Source: Succinatimonas hippei YIT 12066
GTDB taxonomy: Bacteria > Pseudomonadota > Gammaproteobacteria > Enterobacterales > Succinivibrionaceae
DNA length: 44,304 bases
Assembly (NCBI RefSeq): GCF_000188195.1
Contig: NZ_GL831075.1
Location: 1-44,304 of the forward strand
Direction: 5' to 3'
This document shows positions 34,956 to 43,731 of the stretch, one piece after another. Every line of letters starts with the position of its first letter. The first letter of the stretch is position 1. The position numbers were made by a program, and so were the translations under genes. Below the pieces are notes generated by a model. It saw only the letters and a list, made by a program, of their open reading frames with translations, did no database searches and was not told the DNA's origin.

Positions 34956-36452
34956 TTATTTGTTTCCTGTAGCGTATAACATGATGGTATTGGAGTTAAT
35001 GTCTTCACCGGTTAAATCGGCGACGATTGCGCCTTCCCTGAAAACTTCAACTCGGTCACATACACCGATAATTTCCGGCAGCTCGGATGAGATCATGATG
35101 ATCGAAATGCCTTGTTCGGTAAGCTTGCGCATCAGCTCGTAAATTTCAGCTTTAGCGCCAACGTCAATGCCGCGAGTCGGCTCATCGAAAATGAGCACTT
35201 TGCAGTCATTGTTTAACCATCTGCCGATGACTACTTTCTGCTGGTTTCCGCCGCTAAGATTTTGAACTGCGGTCTCATGGCTAGGGGTTTTAACTCTGAC
35301 CTTTTTAATCAAATCTTTTGCGGTTTCCACTTCTTTTTTATCATCGATGAATATTTTGCCGACTATCCACTTGGAGTAGTTGTTCATGGCAATATTCTCA
35401 GTGATGGAAAAAGGTAAAATCAGACCTTCGGCTTTACGATCTTCAGGCAGCAAACCTATTCCTTTTTGCAAGGCCACGTCAGGAGAGCCTAGAGTCTCTT
35501 TTTTGCCGTCAAGAATTACTTCTTTAGAGTAAACCGGATCGGCTCCGATTAAAGCGCGGGCAGTCTCAGTACGACCGGCTCCGACCAAGCCGAAGAAACC
35601 TAAAATTTCGCCTTTGTAAAGTTTGAATGAACTCGGTTTACCGTGCTTTTCACGAATAAGGTTGTTAACTTCAAGAATAACTTTTTCGTGAGGAGGAACT
35701 TCTGGTTTAGGAGGATAATTGTTTTCAACTTTGCGTCCGACCATCATTTCGACCAATTCGTCGACATTGGAATCTTTAACCGGTTTCGTGCCGACATAGG
35801 TTCCGTCGCGCAAAACGGAAATGGTGTCGCAAATTTCGAAAATCTCATCAAGGTGGTGCGAAATGAAGAACATTCCAACGCCTTTTTGCTTAAGTTCGCG
35901 CATGATGTCGAACAAGTGATCGGCTTCTTTTGGCGTAAGAGTTGAAGTAGGCTCGTCAAGTACTAAGATTTTGGCGTTAAGTGACAAAGCCTTTACGATT
36001 TCAACGAATTGCTGCTCTGCGACACTAAGTTGTTCTACAGGAACGTCAACATTAATATGAACGTCGAGTCGGTCAAGGATCTTTAATGTTTCGACGCGCA
36101 TTTTTGCAAAATCAATTAATCCGAATGCATTTTTGATTTCGCGATTTAAGAAAATGTTTTCTACTGCGTTTAAGTAAGGAATTAAGGATAATTCTTGGAA
36201 AATAATGCCGATGCCTGCGTCAATGGCATCTTTATAATTGCCGAACTTGACTTCTTTACCTTCAACGAAAATTTTGCCTTCATCATTACTGTAAATACCG
36301 CACAAAATCTTCATTAAGGTCGATTTGCCCGCTCCGTTTTCTCCCAGAAGCGCGTGAATTTCACCTTTGTCCAAGGTCAAAGAAATGTTATCAAGTGCTT
36401 TTACACCTGGGAAAGATTTACTAATTCCTTGTAATTCTAATAGTCTTTCCAT
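34956..36452 (-). CDS. Sugar ABC transporter ATP-binding protein (RbsA family)
   Basis: This 498-residue protein has two fused ABC domains. The first has an intact Walker A (GENGAGKST), a signature-like LSVAEQQ and Walker B (ILVLDEPTS). The second has the degenerate Walker A typical of RbsA/MglA (GLVGAGRTET), with LSGGNQQK and VLIFDEPTRG. I chose the ATG at 36452 (MERLLELQGI), preceded by AGGGG; a longer frame to 36500 would cross the hairpin at 36469-36497. It lies between the binding-protein and permease genes. Confidence 0.94.
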   Translation of the reverse strand: MERLLELQGISKSFPGVKALDNISLTLDKGEIHALLGENGAGKSTLMKILCGIYSNDEGKIFVEGKEVKFGNYKDAIDAGIGIIFQELSLIPYLNAVENIFLNREIKNAFGLIDFAKMRVETLKILDRLDVHINVDVPVEQLSVAEQQFVEIVKALSLNAKILVLDEPTSTLTPKEADHLFDIMRELKQKGVGMFFISHHLDEIFEICDTISVLRDGTYVGTKPVKDSNVDELVEMMVGRKVENNYPPKPEVPPHEKVILEVNNLIREKHGKPSSFKLYKGEILGFFGLVGAGRTETARALIGADPVYSKEVILDGKKETLGSPDVALQKGIGLLPEDRKAEGLILPFSITENIAMNNYSKWIVGKIFIDDKKEVETAKDLIKKVRVKTPSHETAVQNLSGGNQQKVVIGRWLNNDCKVLIFDEPTRGIDVGAKAEIYELMRKLTEQGISIIMISSELPEIIGVCDRVEVFREGAIVADLTGEDINSNTIMLYATGNK

Positions 36453-36463
36453 AGTAACCCCTA

Positions 36464-36497
36464 TAAAACCATCCTTATTAACTAGTAATAAGGATGG
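36464..36497 (-). terminator. Hairpin between the binding-protein and ATPase genes
   Basis: CCATCCTTATTA (36469-36480) and TAATAAGGATGG (36486-36497) form a perfect 12-bp stem, followed on the minus strand by TTTTAT. It stands immediately before the ATPase SD, mirroring the dctP-dctQ junction. Confidence 0.75.
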
Positions 36498-36531
36498 CAA
36501 GAATTAATTATTTACTTATGAAAACAAAGAA

Positions 36532-37449
36532 TTACCAGGAGAAGCCCTTAGCATTTTCTTTGGTGATCAAAGTAACATCAATAGGGATTTCTTTAGGAAC
36601 ATTGGCGCCCCAGTATTTAGCGAGGGCGATACCGATACCTACGCGGACCTGGTCACGAGGATACTGTGCTGAAGTACCGATGAATGGGGAGTTGCCTTTT
36701 GCGATTTCTTCAACAGCCTGCGGGTTACCGTCAACGGAGGTAAGTTTGATATCGCGGCCTGAGGACTGAATTGCTGACAGGGCGCCAAGTGAACCTTCAT
36801 CGTTTACGGAGAACATACCCTTGAGGTTAGGAGCAGACTGGAGAATGTTCTCAGTAACGTTCATAGCGATAGCGCGGTCTTGCTGTCCGTTCTGGACGGT
36901 TACAATCTTGATCTTAGGATAATCCTTCAGAGCATCTTTACAGCCGCGGACACGTTCCAAAATAGGAACTACAGGGATACCGTCAAGAATTGCAACATCG
37001 CCTTCGCCGCCGATGGAGTCAGCTAAGAACTTGCAAGCTTTCAAACCTGCATCATAGTTCTTTGAACCGACGAATGAATCGATAGGGCCTTCTGCTTGAG
37101 CGTCAATTGCAACAGTGACTACGCCGGCCTTGTTGGCGTCAATAACTGCTGACTGGATGCCTACAGAGTCGGTCGGGTTAAGCAGCAGAATGTCAATATC
37201 TTTCTGGAGCATATCTTCAACGTCACTAATCTGTTTTGAAATGTCGTGACGAGCGTCGGTAATAACGACTTCAGCACCAACTGATGCGCAAGCTTCTTCC
37301 AAAGCTTCCTTCATGGTGACGAAGTAAGGGTTATTCATTTCCTGGAAAGACATACCGATTTTCAGCTTGTCGGCTGCATTTGCGCCAAAGGAAAAAGAAG
37401 CAATGGCAGCAGTGGTAGCTACAGCTAAAATGGTTTTGGTTAATTTCAT
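36532..37449 (-). CDS. Periplasmic sugar-binding protein (RbsB family)
   Basis: This 305-residue protein has a signal peptide ending in ANA and the type I periplasmic-binding fold (KLKIGMSFQEMNNPYFVTMK, then LLLNPTDSVGIQSAV, VAIDAQAEG and LTSVDGNPQAVEEI). The ATG at 37449 is preceded by AAGGAG; longer starts add an implausible leader. It heads the ABC transporter-kinase operon and is divergent from the LacI regulator, with a LacI-type palindrome 54 bases upstream. The ligand is inferred to be a pentose-related sugar or polyol. Confidence 0.94.
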   Translation of the reverse strand: MKLTKTILAVATTAAIASFSFGANAADKLKIGMSFQEMNNPYFVTMKEALEEACASVGAEVVITDARHDISKQISDVEDMLQKDIDILLLNPTDSVGIQSAVIDANKAGVVTVAIDAQAEGPIDSFVGSKNYDAGLKACKFLADSIGGEGDVAILDGIPVVPILERVRGCKDALKDYPKIKIVTVQNGQQDRAIAMNVTENILQSAPNLKGMFSVNDEGSLGALSAIQSSGRDIKLTSVDGNPQAVEEIAKGNSPFIGTSAQYPRDQVRVGIGIALAKYWGANVPKEIPIDVTLITKENAKGFSW

Positions 37450-37855
37450 AGACAACTCCTTAAGTTTTTTTACATGCAACGCTGCCTAATAAAATAGGGC
37501 AATGACAACGTTAACATGAATTTAATATATTAATTTTGGTGCATGCTTTTCGTGATCGGGGACTAAAAAATCGACATTTTAGTAATAAATATATAATTTA
37601 TGTGACATGTATAGAATTTATAAAAATAAATAAAGTACAAAAAAATAATCCGTGTAAAGAATTTATTAATTTTTAATTGTTTGTTTTATAAAGTGTTTGT
37701 ATTTTAATGTCGAACAGTATCTGTAGCTTAAGGCAAGAGTCCTAGCGATAGTTTCTCAATTTTTTGAGACCGAACTTACACATTAAATAAAGGCATTTAA
37801 TATTATATATTTATTATGTTTTTAGAAAATTTTTTCTGTGTTTCTGAGGATACTT
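37450..37855. promoter_or_regulatory. Divergent control region of the ABC operon and LacI gene
   Basis: These roughly 400 AT-rich bases hold no gene. TGACAACGTTAACA at 37503-37516 is the clearest element. The remainder shows no further motif that I can defend. Confidence 0.55.
37503..37516. promoter_or_regulatory. LacI-family operator before the ABC transporter operon
   Basis: TGACAACGTTAACA is an imperfect palindrome centred on AACGTT with TG and CA ends, typical of LacI/GalR operators. Its centre is about 60 bp before the binding-protein start codon, and it resembles the perfect palindrome at 39221-39234. Confidence 0.7.
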
Positions 37856-38857
37856 ATGAAAAATAATAAAGAAAAAGAAGTTACTATCGTTGATATAGCT
37901 AAGTATCTGCAACTGTCGAATATTACGGTATCACGCGCATTCTCAAATCCTCAGCTTGTAAAGCAAGAAACCAGAGAATTGATTTATGAAACAGCCGCCA
38001 AACTGAAGTATCGTCCAAATGCTTTTGCCCGCAGTTTAAAGACCAATTCAAGTAAATTAATCGGGGTTATTACCGACAGTACGTATAATCCCGTGTATGC
38101 TCAAGTTGTGAAAGAATTGTGCGAGAAAGCAGACAAGAACGGATATACCTTAATGATGTTTGAAACCGCTGGCAGCTCAATCAATGAAGAAAGAGCGCTT
38201 GATGCCTTATTCAGTTATAAAGTAGCCGGAATCGTGTTATCGGTAGTTCATGATATAAAAGGGTACAAGCCGTCTTACGTACAGCGGGCCCGTGGCTATA
38301 ACATTCCCTTGGTGCTTTTGGATCGTGATATAGACGGTTATCGCTTGCCCGGTGTGTTTTTGAATAATTATGAAATAGGGGTGAAGTGCGGCAATTATTT
38401 GGCTCAAAAGGAAATTAAAAAGTTGCTGATTGTAGGCGGACCTGAGGAATCTTTGATTACTCAGGAGCGTATTAAAGGAATTTTATCGATTCTTGAAACA
38501 AAGCAAGTCGATTATGAAATCGTTTATGCGGATTATGCTTATGATAAAGCAAAGGAAAACTTAAAGACTTATTTTAAGACGCTTCCTAATCCCCCTTCTC
38601 ATTTTGTAGGAATTAACGGACTCATTTCTCTTGCCTTTATCGGTATGTGCAGGCAATACGGCATAAAAGACGTGGATTATTTTTCAATTGATGAGGTTCC
38701 TTATGCTAAGGACTTCGGTTTTGATATTCCTTGCGTCTATTCAAGTCCTTTTGAATGGGGGCAGAAGATCTCGGAATTGCTGTTTAATCTTATAGAGAAC
38801 AATAATTCGTCTAAGTTTAATGAAAGACTATATGTATTAGGAAAAGTAATTGCTTAA
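37856..38857 (+). CDS. LacI-family transcriptional regulator
   Basis: This 333-residue regulator has an N-terminal helix-turn-helix (VTIVDIAKYLQLSNITVSRA), the hinge RPNAFARSLKTN, and a periplasmic-binding-like effector domain starting LIGVITDSTYNPVYAQVV. I place the start at the ATG at 37856, with TGAGGA six bases upstream; the in-frame codon at 37838 adds residues without an SD. It lies between the two gene groups that carry LacI-type palindromes, so it probably represses both until its sugar inducer arrives. Confidence 0.92.
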   Translation: MKNNKEKEVTIVDIAKYLQLSNITVSRAFSNPQLVKQETRELIYETAAKLKYRPNAFARSLKTNSSKLIGVITDSTYNPVYAQVVKELCEKADKNGYTLMMFETAGSSINEERALDALFSYKVAGIVLSVVHDIKGYKPSYVQRARGYNIPLVLLDRDIDGYRLPGVFLNNYEIGVKCGNYLAQKEIKKLLIVGGPEESLITQERIKGILSILETKQVDYEIVYADYAYDKAKENLKTYFKTLPNPPSHFVGINGLISLAFIGMCRQYGIKDVDYFSIDEVPYAKDFGFDIPCVYSSPFEWGQKISELLFNLIENNNSSKFNERLYVLGKVIA

Positions 38858-39288
38858 TAGCAAAAGGAATAATGGGTAAAGTCTATTATGGTCGGAACTC
38901 TGTCTGCAGCCGTTTTGTGGGTGCAGTTTGCAGCAGCATGATAGGGTAAAAGATCTATACAAATTCTATAAACTTTAAAGTAAAAAGAACTAAAAGTAAG
39001 GAATATTAAGCTGTAATCAAATATTTTTACATTATATATCAAATGGTTGTTTATAGAAACATTCTTCGATGTGATTTTACGGGGCGTAATCGTAGCTCTT
39101 TATAAGAAAAGCAAAATTCAGCCAAAAATATGTCGTAATTCTCAAAATAAAGCTTCAATTTTTTTTATTGAACAAGTTTGCAACATAGATCACTATCTTT
39201 TTATTTTTTTAAAACAATAATGATAACGTTATCATTTAAAGACAAAAGCTACATTTTCGTGGCTTATTAAAACATGAGGACAAAAAAT
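38858..39288. promoter_or_regulatory. Intergenic region before the polyol dehydrogenase
   Basis: These 431 bases have no convincing gene. Near the dehydrogenase they hold a weak CRP-like site (TGCAA-N6-TCACT, 39179-39194) and the perfect LacI-type palindrome (39219-39236). I saw no clear terminator for the LacI gene. Confidence 0.5.
39219..39236. promoter_or_regulatory. LacI-family operator before the dehydrogenase gene
   Basis: AATGATAACGTTATCATT is an 18-bp perfect palindrome with the LacI-type core TGATAACGTTATCA. Its centre is about 61 bp before the dehydrogenase start codon, the same distance as the operator before the ABC operon. Confidence 0.8.
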
Positions 39289-40362
39289 ATGGCTCAAATT
39301 CCGGCAAAGATGAAGGCACTGGTAAATCACGGTCCGCACGATTATCGTTTGGAAATGATTGACACTCCTATGCCCGGTCCTAATGAAGTTTTGATTAAAG
39401 TCGGCGCATGCGGTATCTGTGCCGGTGACATCAAGTGCGAAGCAGGCGCAAAGATGTTCTGGGGAGAGAATCCTTGGGTTAAGACCCCGGTAGTCCCTGG
39501 CCATGAGTTTTTCGGTACCGTAGTAGCTATGGGCGAAGGCGCAGAAGAGCATTTCGGCGTTAAGATGGGTGAACGCATTCTTGCCGAGCAGATTCTTCCT
39601 TGCGGTAAGTGCAGATTCTGCAAATCAGGCCAGTATTGGATGTGCCAGCCTCATGACATGTACGGTTATCAGGGTAAGATCGCCGACGGTGGTATGGCTG
39701 AGTACATGCTTTTCCATCCGAATTCAGTTATTCATAAGATTCCTGATGCTTTGTCTCTTGAAGACGCAGCTTTTATTGAGCCGATGGCTTGCTCAATGCA
39801 TACTACCGAAAGAGCTAACATTCAATTTGAAGACGTCGTAGTTTTGGCAGGTGCCGGTACTTTAGGTCTCGGTATTGTTCAGGCTGCAGCATTGAAGCAT
39901 CCTAAGAAGCTAGTTGTTCTTGATACTATTGAGGCTCGTTTGGAACTTGCCAAGAAGTTCGGTGCCGATGTTGTCATTAACCCGGCAAAAGAAGACGCTT
40001 TGAAGGCAATTCTTGATATGACTGACGGCTATGGCTGCGATGTTTATATTGAAGCCACCGGCAATCCGAGAGGCGCGGTTCAGGGTCTTGAAATGACCAG
40101 AAAGTTAGGCCGCTTCGTTGAGATGAGCGTATTCGGTGCTGACGTAACTGCCGACTGGTCAATTATCGGTGATCGTAAGGAACTTGATATTTTGGGCGCT
40201 CACTTAGGACCTTATTGCTACGACACCGTAATCTCTTTACTTGAAAGAGGCTTGATTACTTCTAAGGGCATCGTAACTCATACTTTCGATCTTGATCATT
40301 GGAAGGAAGGCTTCGAGACCGCTCACGGCAAGGATGCAATTAAAGTAATTCTTAAGCCGTAA
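39289..40362 (+). CDS. Zinc-dependent medium-chain dehydrogenase, probable polyol/pentitol dehydrogenase
   Basis: This 357-residue NAD(P)-dependent alcohol dehydrogenase has catalytic zinc ligands C44 (GICAGD), H72 and E73 (PGHEFFG), four structural-zinc cysteines C105, C108, C111 and C119, and the Rossmann motif VVLAGAGTLGLGIVQAA. The sequence style resembles polyol dehydrogenases annotated for erythritol or threitol. With a LyxK-like kinase in the same presumed regulon, oxidation of xylitol or L-arabitol to L-xylulose is the most economical role; that is inference. The ATG at 39289 has GAGGA eight bases upstream; the in-frame ATG at 39274 overlaps that SD. Confidence 0.88.
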   Translation: MAQIPAKMKALVNHGPHDYRLEMIDTPMPGPNEVLIKVGACGICAGDIKCEAGAKMFWGENPWVKTPVVPGHEFFGTVVAMGEGAEEHFGVKMGERILAEQILPCGKCRFCKSGQYWMCQPHDMYGYQGKIADGGMAEYMLFHPNSVIHKIPDALSLEDAAFIEPMACSMHTTERANIQFEDVVVLAGAGTLGLGIVQAAALKHPKKLVVLDTIEARLELAKKFGADVVINPAKEDALKAILDMTDGYGCDVYIEATGNPRGAVQGLEMTRKLGRFVEMSVFGADVTADWSIIGDRKELDILGAHLGPYCYDTVISLLERGLITSKGIVTHTFDLDHWKEGFETAHGKDAIKVILKP

Positions 40363-40428
40363 TTGAGAAATGTTGAGGAAATCAGTGTTTCTCAACAAGC
40401 GTTTTATTTATCTGAAGTAAAATGTATT

Positions 40429-40471
40429 GCCTATATGGGAGTGAAAACAGCACTGTCATATAGGCTTTTTT
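40429..40471 (+). terminator. Intrinsic terminator of the dehydrogenase gene
   Basis: GCCTATATG (40429-40437) and CATATAGGC (40457-40465) pair perfectly, with an inner AGTG/CACT stem, and are followed by six T. It separates the dehydrogenase from the next gene, which begins 44 bases later. Confidence 0.88.
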
Positions 40472-40514
40472 GTATCAGATCCGGTCTTTATCAACATTTT
40501 TAAGAAGGTTTGTT

Positions 40515-41522
40515 ATGAAAGTAAATAATGCTTTAAAAGTAACCGTCGTTTGTTCTCAACTTTTGCTTGCCTCTTCAGTTTTTGCTGCAGAATCTAAATC
40601 TGCCGATGTTTTTTATTACAATTTAACCGATTCTTTCATAGCAAATCTTGACAAGATTCTGACACAGGAAGGATCAGAGCAGGGAATAAATTTAAAAAAA
40701 TATAACGCGGCAGATGATGCCTATGCGCAAAGTGAAACTTTGGATATTGCGCTTGCCGATAAAAAAAATACTCCCCTTTTAATTAATTTGGTTGATTCTT
40801 CTTACGCTGGTGAATTTTTGGCATCTTTACCTAAAGATACTACTCGCCAGATTATTTTCTTTAATCGTAATGTAAGTGACGCAGTTTTAGCTTCATATGA
40901 TAATGCGTGGTTTGTCGGAACCTCTCCGCGTGAGTCAGGTCGTTATCAGGCAGAAATCTTGGTTTCTTATTTAAAAGCCCACCCTGACTATGACAAAAAT
41001 AAGAATGGGGTTTTGGATTTGGTGATGTTAAAAGGTGAGCAGACCCATCTTGATGCTGTGTTGAGAACCCAGGAGGTTTTGAAGGTTCTAAACGAACAGG
41101 GAATTAAATATAAAGTAGTATTTAGTGCTAACGCAAATTGGCAGTTCCAAAAAGGCTTTGATTTTATGGACCAGGCGGTAAGTTCTCTTACTTTCAATAA
41201 TATTGAGGCTGTAGTCTGCAACAATGATGCAATGGCCATGGGAGCAATCACCGATCTTAACCAGTACGGTTACAATCTTGAAGATGCAAACAAATATATT
41301 CCGGTTCTGGGTATTGACGCTATTCCTGAAGCAAGAAAAGCCGTAGAGGAAGGAAGAATGCTCGGGACAGTGTGCAATGATGCGACCAAGTTAAGCGAAG
41401 TATTGGTAACGATGGTAAAGCTTGATACTAAAGACTCAGAGGAAATATCTAAAGCAATCGGATTGCCTGTTTTAGATAAAAGGATCTCAATTCCGTATCA
41501 CAAGATTTGCAATGCGCAATAA
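40515..41522 (+). CDS. Periplasmic sugar-binding protein, MglB-like
   Basis: This 335-residue exported protein has a signal peptide ending in VFA. It aligns with the galactose-binding protein MglB, including the EF-hand-like calcium loop (DKNKNGVLD, then LVMLKGEQTH) and CNNDAMAMGAI. The N-terminal ligand region is divergent. No permease or ATPase gene is adjacent, so it either feeds the RbsAC-type transporter encoded at 33976-36452, a transporter elsewhere, or a sensor. AAGAAGG precedes the start. It is followed 27 bases later by the UlaE-like gene. Confidence 0.85.
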   Translation: MKVNNALKVTVVCSQLLLASSVFAAESKSADVFYYNLTDSFIANLDKILTQEGSEQGINLKKYNAADDAYAQSETLDIALADKKNTPLLINLVDSSYAGEFLASLPKDTTRQIIFFNRNVSDAVLASYDNAWFVGTSPRESGRYQAEILVSYLKAHPDYDKNKNGVLDLVMLKGEQTHLDAVLRTQEVLKVLNEQGIKYKVVFSANANWQFQKGFDFMDQAVSSLTFNNIEAVVCNNDAMAMGAITDLNQYGYNLEDANKYIPVLGIDAIPEARKAVEEGRMLGTVCNDATKLSEVLVTMVKLDTKDSEEISKAIGLPVLDKRISIPYHKICNAQ

Positions 41523-41549
41523 TATTAAATTTGCATGAGGAGTTTATCC

Positions 41550-42410
41550 ATGAGAATTCATCCGCTTGGTATATATGAAAAAGCGCTGCCTAAAGATTTG
41601 ACATGGAAAGAGCGTTTTGAAATCGCAAAACAATCAGGTTTTGACTATGTTGAAATGTCAGTTGATGAAACTGATGAACGGTTATCGCGCCTTGATTGGA
41701 CTAAACAACAGCGTAAAGATTTCGTGTCAACCAAGATTGATTGCGGTATTTTGACCCCGTCAATGTGTCTTTCCGGTCATAGAAAATATCCTTTTGGCAG
41801 TCATGATCCTAAAATCCGTCAAAGAGCGTATGACATCATGGCTAAAGCTATTGAGCTTGCCAATGATTTAGGTATTCGCAATATTCAGCTTGCAGGTTAT
41901 GATGTTTATTACGAAGAACAGGATGAGGGTACTTTGGAACGTTATGACGAAGGTATGCGTAAAGCAGTTGAAATGGCTGCAGGTGCTCAAGTTATGCTTG
42001 CTACAGAAATTATGGATACTCCTTTTATGAGTTCAATTACCAAGTGGCAGCGCTGGAATAAAATGCTTAATTCACCGTGGTTCGGTGTTTATCCTGATGT
42101 CGGTAATTTAACTGCTTGGAATAATGATTTGGATCAGGAACTTTCAAGCGGAATTGACAAGATCACGGCTATTCATTTGAAAGAAACTTTACCGGTAAGC
42201 AATACTTGCAAAGGACAGTTTAGAGATTTGCAATTCGGTGAAGGTACTGTTGATTTTGTTAATATTTTTAAGATATTAAAGAAATTAAATTATCGCGGCA
42301 GCTTTATGCTTGAGATGTGGGGGGACAAAGTTGATGACCCTATCGGTAAGATAGTAAAAGCCCGCGAGTATATTGAACAGAAGATGGCTGAGGCAAATTA
42401 CCAGCCTTGA
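41550..42410 (+). CDS. ulaE: L-xylulose-5-phosphate/L-ribulose-5-phosphate 3-epimerase (UlaE/SgbU family)
   Basis: This 286-residue TIM-barrel epimerase closely follows E. coli UlaE/SgbU: PLGIYEKALP, VEMSVDETDERLSRLDW, MCLSGHRKYPFGS and IQLAGYDVYYEEQ. The metal-binding set of the family is visible in TEIMD, YPDVGNL, AIHLKET and MLEMW. It converts L-xylulose-5-phosphate to L-ribulose-5-phosphate, the step after the LyxK-like kinase. The start is the ATG at 41550 with GAGGAG seven bases upstream. No 4-epimerase (AraD/UlaF) is in the window, so the next step must be encoded elsewhere. Confidence 0.92.
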   Translation: MRIHPLGIYEKALPKDLTWKERFEIAKQSGFDYVEMSVDETDERLSRLDWTKQQRKDFVSTKIDCGILTPSMCLSGHRKYPFGSHDPKIRQRAYDIMAKAIELANDLGIRNIQLAGYDVYYEEQDEGTLERYDEGMRKAVEMAAGAQVMLATEIMDTPFMSSITKWQRWNKMLNSPWFGVYPDVGNLTAWNNDLDQELSSGIDKITAIHLKETLPVSNTCKGQFRDLQFGEGTVDFVNIFKILKKLNYRGSFMLEMWGDKVDDPIGKIVKAREYIEQKMAEANYQP

Positions 42411-42438
42411 TTTTAAATTTGTTTTACGATTAAGTACT

Positions 42439-42469
42439 AAGCCGAACGGGAGTCTCATTCGGCTTTTTT
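42439..42469 (+). terminator. Intrinsic terminator of the epimerase gene
   Basis: AAGCCGAA (42439-42446) pairs with TTCGGCTT (42459-42466), followed by further T residues. Confidence 0.88.
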
Positions 42470-42556
42470 ACGTATTGAGTATCCTTTTGTTGCTATGCAA
42501 ATTGGTATAATTCAGTAGTGAAAATTAAGTCAAATAGTAAATTTTAGGAGTCGGTC

Positions 42557-43039
42557 ATGTTTTTTGTAAAAGATAAAGGCGAGCCCATATATGCAGCGAT
42601 GAGCGGTCATGTCGTATCTATAGGTGATGTTGATGAGCCGATTTTTGCAGGAAAAGTCGTAGGTGACGGTGTTGCGATCATCCCTGCTGACGGTGATGCT
42701 GTAGCTCCGATTTCAGGTGTTATTTCGTTTATCTCAGATCAAAAACATTCATACGGTATTACCGGAGATAACGGTATTGAAGTTTTGCTGCATATTGGTA
42801 TTGATACTGTTAAGCTTGAAGGAAACGGTTTTACTCCATTAGTAAAAAAGGGTGAGAGAGTTCAGGCAGGTCAGCCTATTTGTAAAGTTGATTTGGATTT
42901 TTTAAGACAGAAGCGTTTTGATATCACCTCTCCGCTGATTATTACATCAGGCTCTGTTGACAGAATTAAGCGTTTAACTTTAAGAACCGGACAGGCAGTG
43001 GCAGGAGAAACTGTGTGCATGCGTTATGTCGTAAGATAG
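42557..43039 (+). CDS. crr: PTS glucose-type EIIA domain protein (EIIA-Glc, Crr-like)
   Basis: This 160-residue cytoplasmic protein has the EIIA-Glc fold with the active-site pair H64 (KHSYGIT) and H79 (VLLHIGIDTVKLEG), equal to H75 and H90 of E. coli Crr. In E. coli phospho-EIIA activates adenylate cyclase, and the unphosphorylated form inhibits transporters of non-PTS sugars. There are no ptsH or ptsI genes next to it, unlike E. coli. Its place beside a carbon-catabolic island with CRP-like sites may be meaningful or chance. Confidence 0.92.
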   Translation: MFFVKDKGEPIYAAMSGHVVSIGDVDEPIFAGKVVGDGVAIIPADGDAVAPISGVISFISDQKHSYGITGDNGIEVLLHIGIDTVKLEGNGFTPLVKKGERVQAGQPICKVDLDFLRQKRFDITSPLIITSGSVDRIKRLTLRTGQAVAGETVCMRYVVR

Positions 43040-43057
43040 TCAATAACGGGTTTAAAT

Positions 43058-43633
43058 ATGCGCTATTTAGTTTTATCTGATATTCACGGCGGAGCAGAGG
43101 AAACTGCTCTTGCTTTAGAGTTTTATAAAAAGTTTTCCTGTGATGCAATTGTCCTTTTAGGTGACCTTTTAAATCATGGTCCGCGTAATAAAATTCCCGG
43201 CAGTTACGCGCCGATGGAAGTAACTACACTTTTAGATCTTTATAAGGACAAGATTGTAGCAGTAAGGGGTAATTGTGACGGGGAGGTTGACGGAATGATG
43301 TTTTCCTTCCCGTGTAATGCCCCTTACGGTTATTTGTTTATAGAAAAAGACGGAAAAATTCGCAGAATTTTTTATACTCACGGACATCTTTATGATTTTA
43401 AGACTGAAGATGGAATAAAAAAATTAGGTTTAAAGCGCGGAGATATTGTTTTGTCCGGACATACTCATATCTCAGGCGTTTTTGAATATGCGAACGGTAT
43501 CATTAATATCAATCCTGGTTCTATTTCAATTCCTAAAGGAGGGACCGCTGCAGGCTTTGGTGTTATTGATAATGATCAGATCTCTTTATATGAATTAAAC
43601 GGTACAAAAATCAAAGAATTTAAGCTTTGGTAA
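43058..43633 (+). CDS. yfcE: YfcE-type metallophosphoesterase
   Basis: This 191-residue protein has the five blocks of calcineurin-like phosphodiesterases: SDIHG (D8, H10), GDLLNHGPR, RGNCD, THGH and SGHTHI. The closest named relative is YfcE, whose E. coli member hydrolyses phosphodiester model substrates with Mn2+. It starts 18 bases after crr, so the two may be co-transcribed. The natural substrate is unknown. Confidence 0.9.
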   Translation: MRYLVLSDIHGGAEETALALEFYKKFSCDAIVLLGDLLNHGPRNKIPGSYAPMEVTTLLDLYKDKIVAVRGNCDGEVDGMMFSFPCNAPYGYLFIEKDGKIRRIFYTHGHLYDFKTEDGIKKLGLKRGDIVLSGHTHISGVFEYANGIININPGSISIPKGGTAAGFGVIDNDQISLYELNGTKIKEFKLW

Positions 43634-43731
43634 ATGTTTTTGAGAAGTAAATAGTATTTTTGAATTTTTCTTGTTTTCAAAAATACCAGATCGGGTATTA
43701 TCAACTCATCTGATTAATTTAGGAGAATAAA

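Noticed and set aside
38854-39042. 62-codon minus-strand frame downstream of the LacI gene
   Set aside because: No SD, no recognisable family, and composition of random AT-rich sequence.
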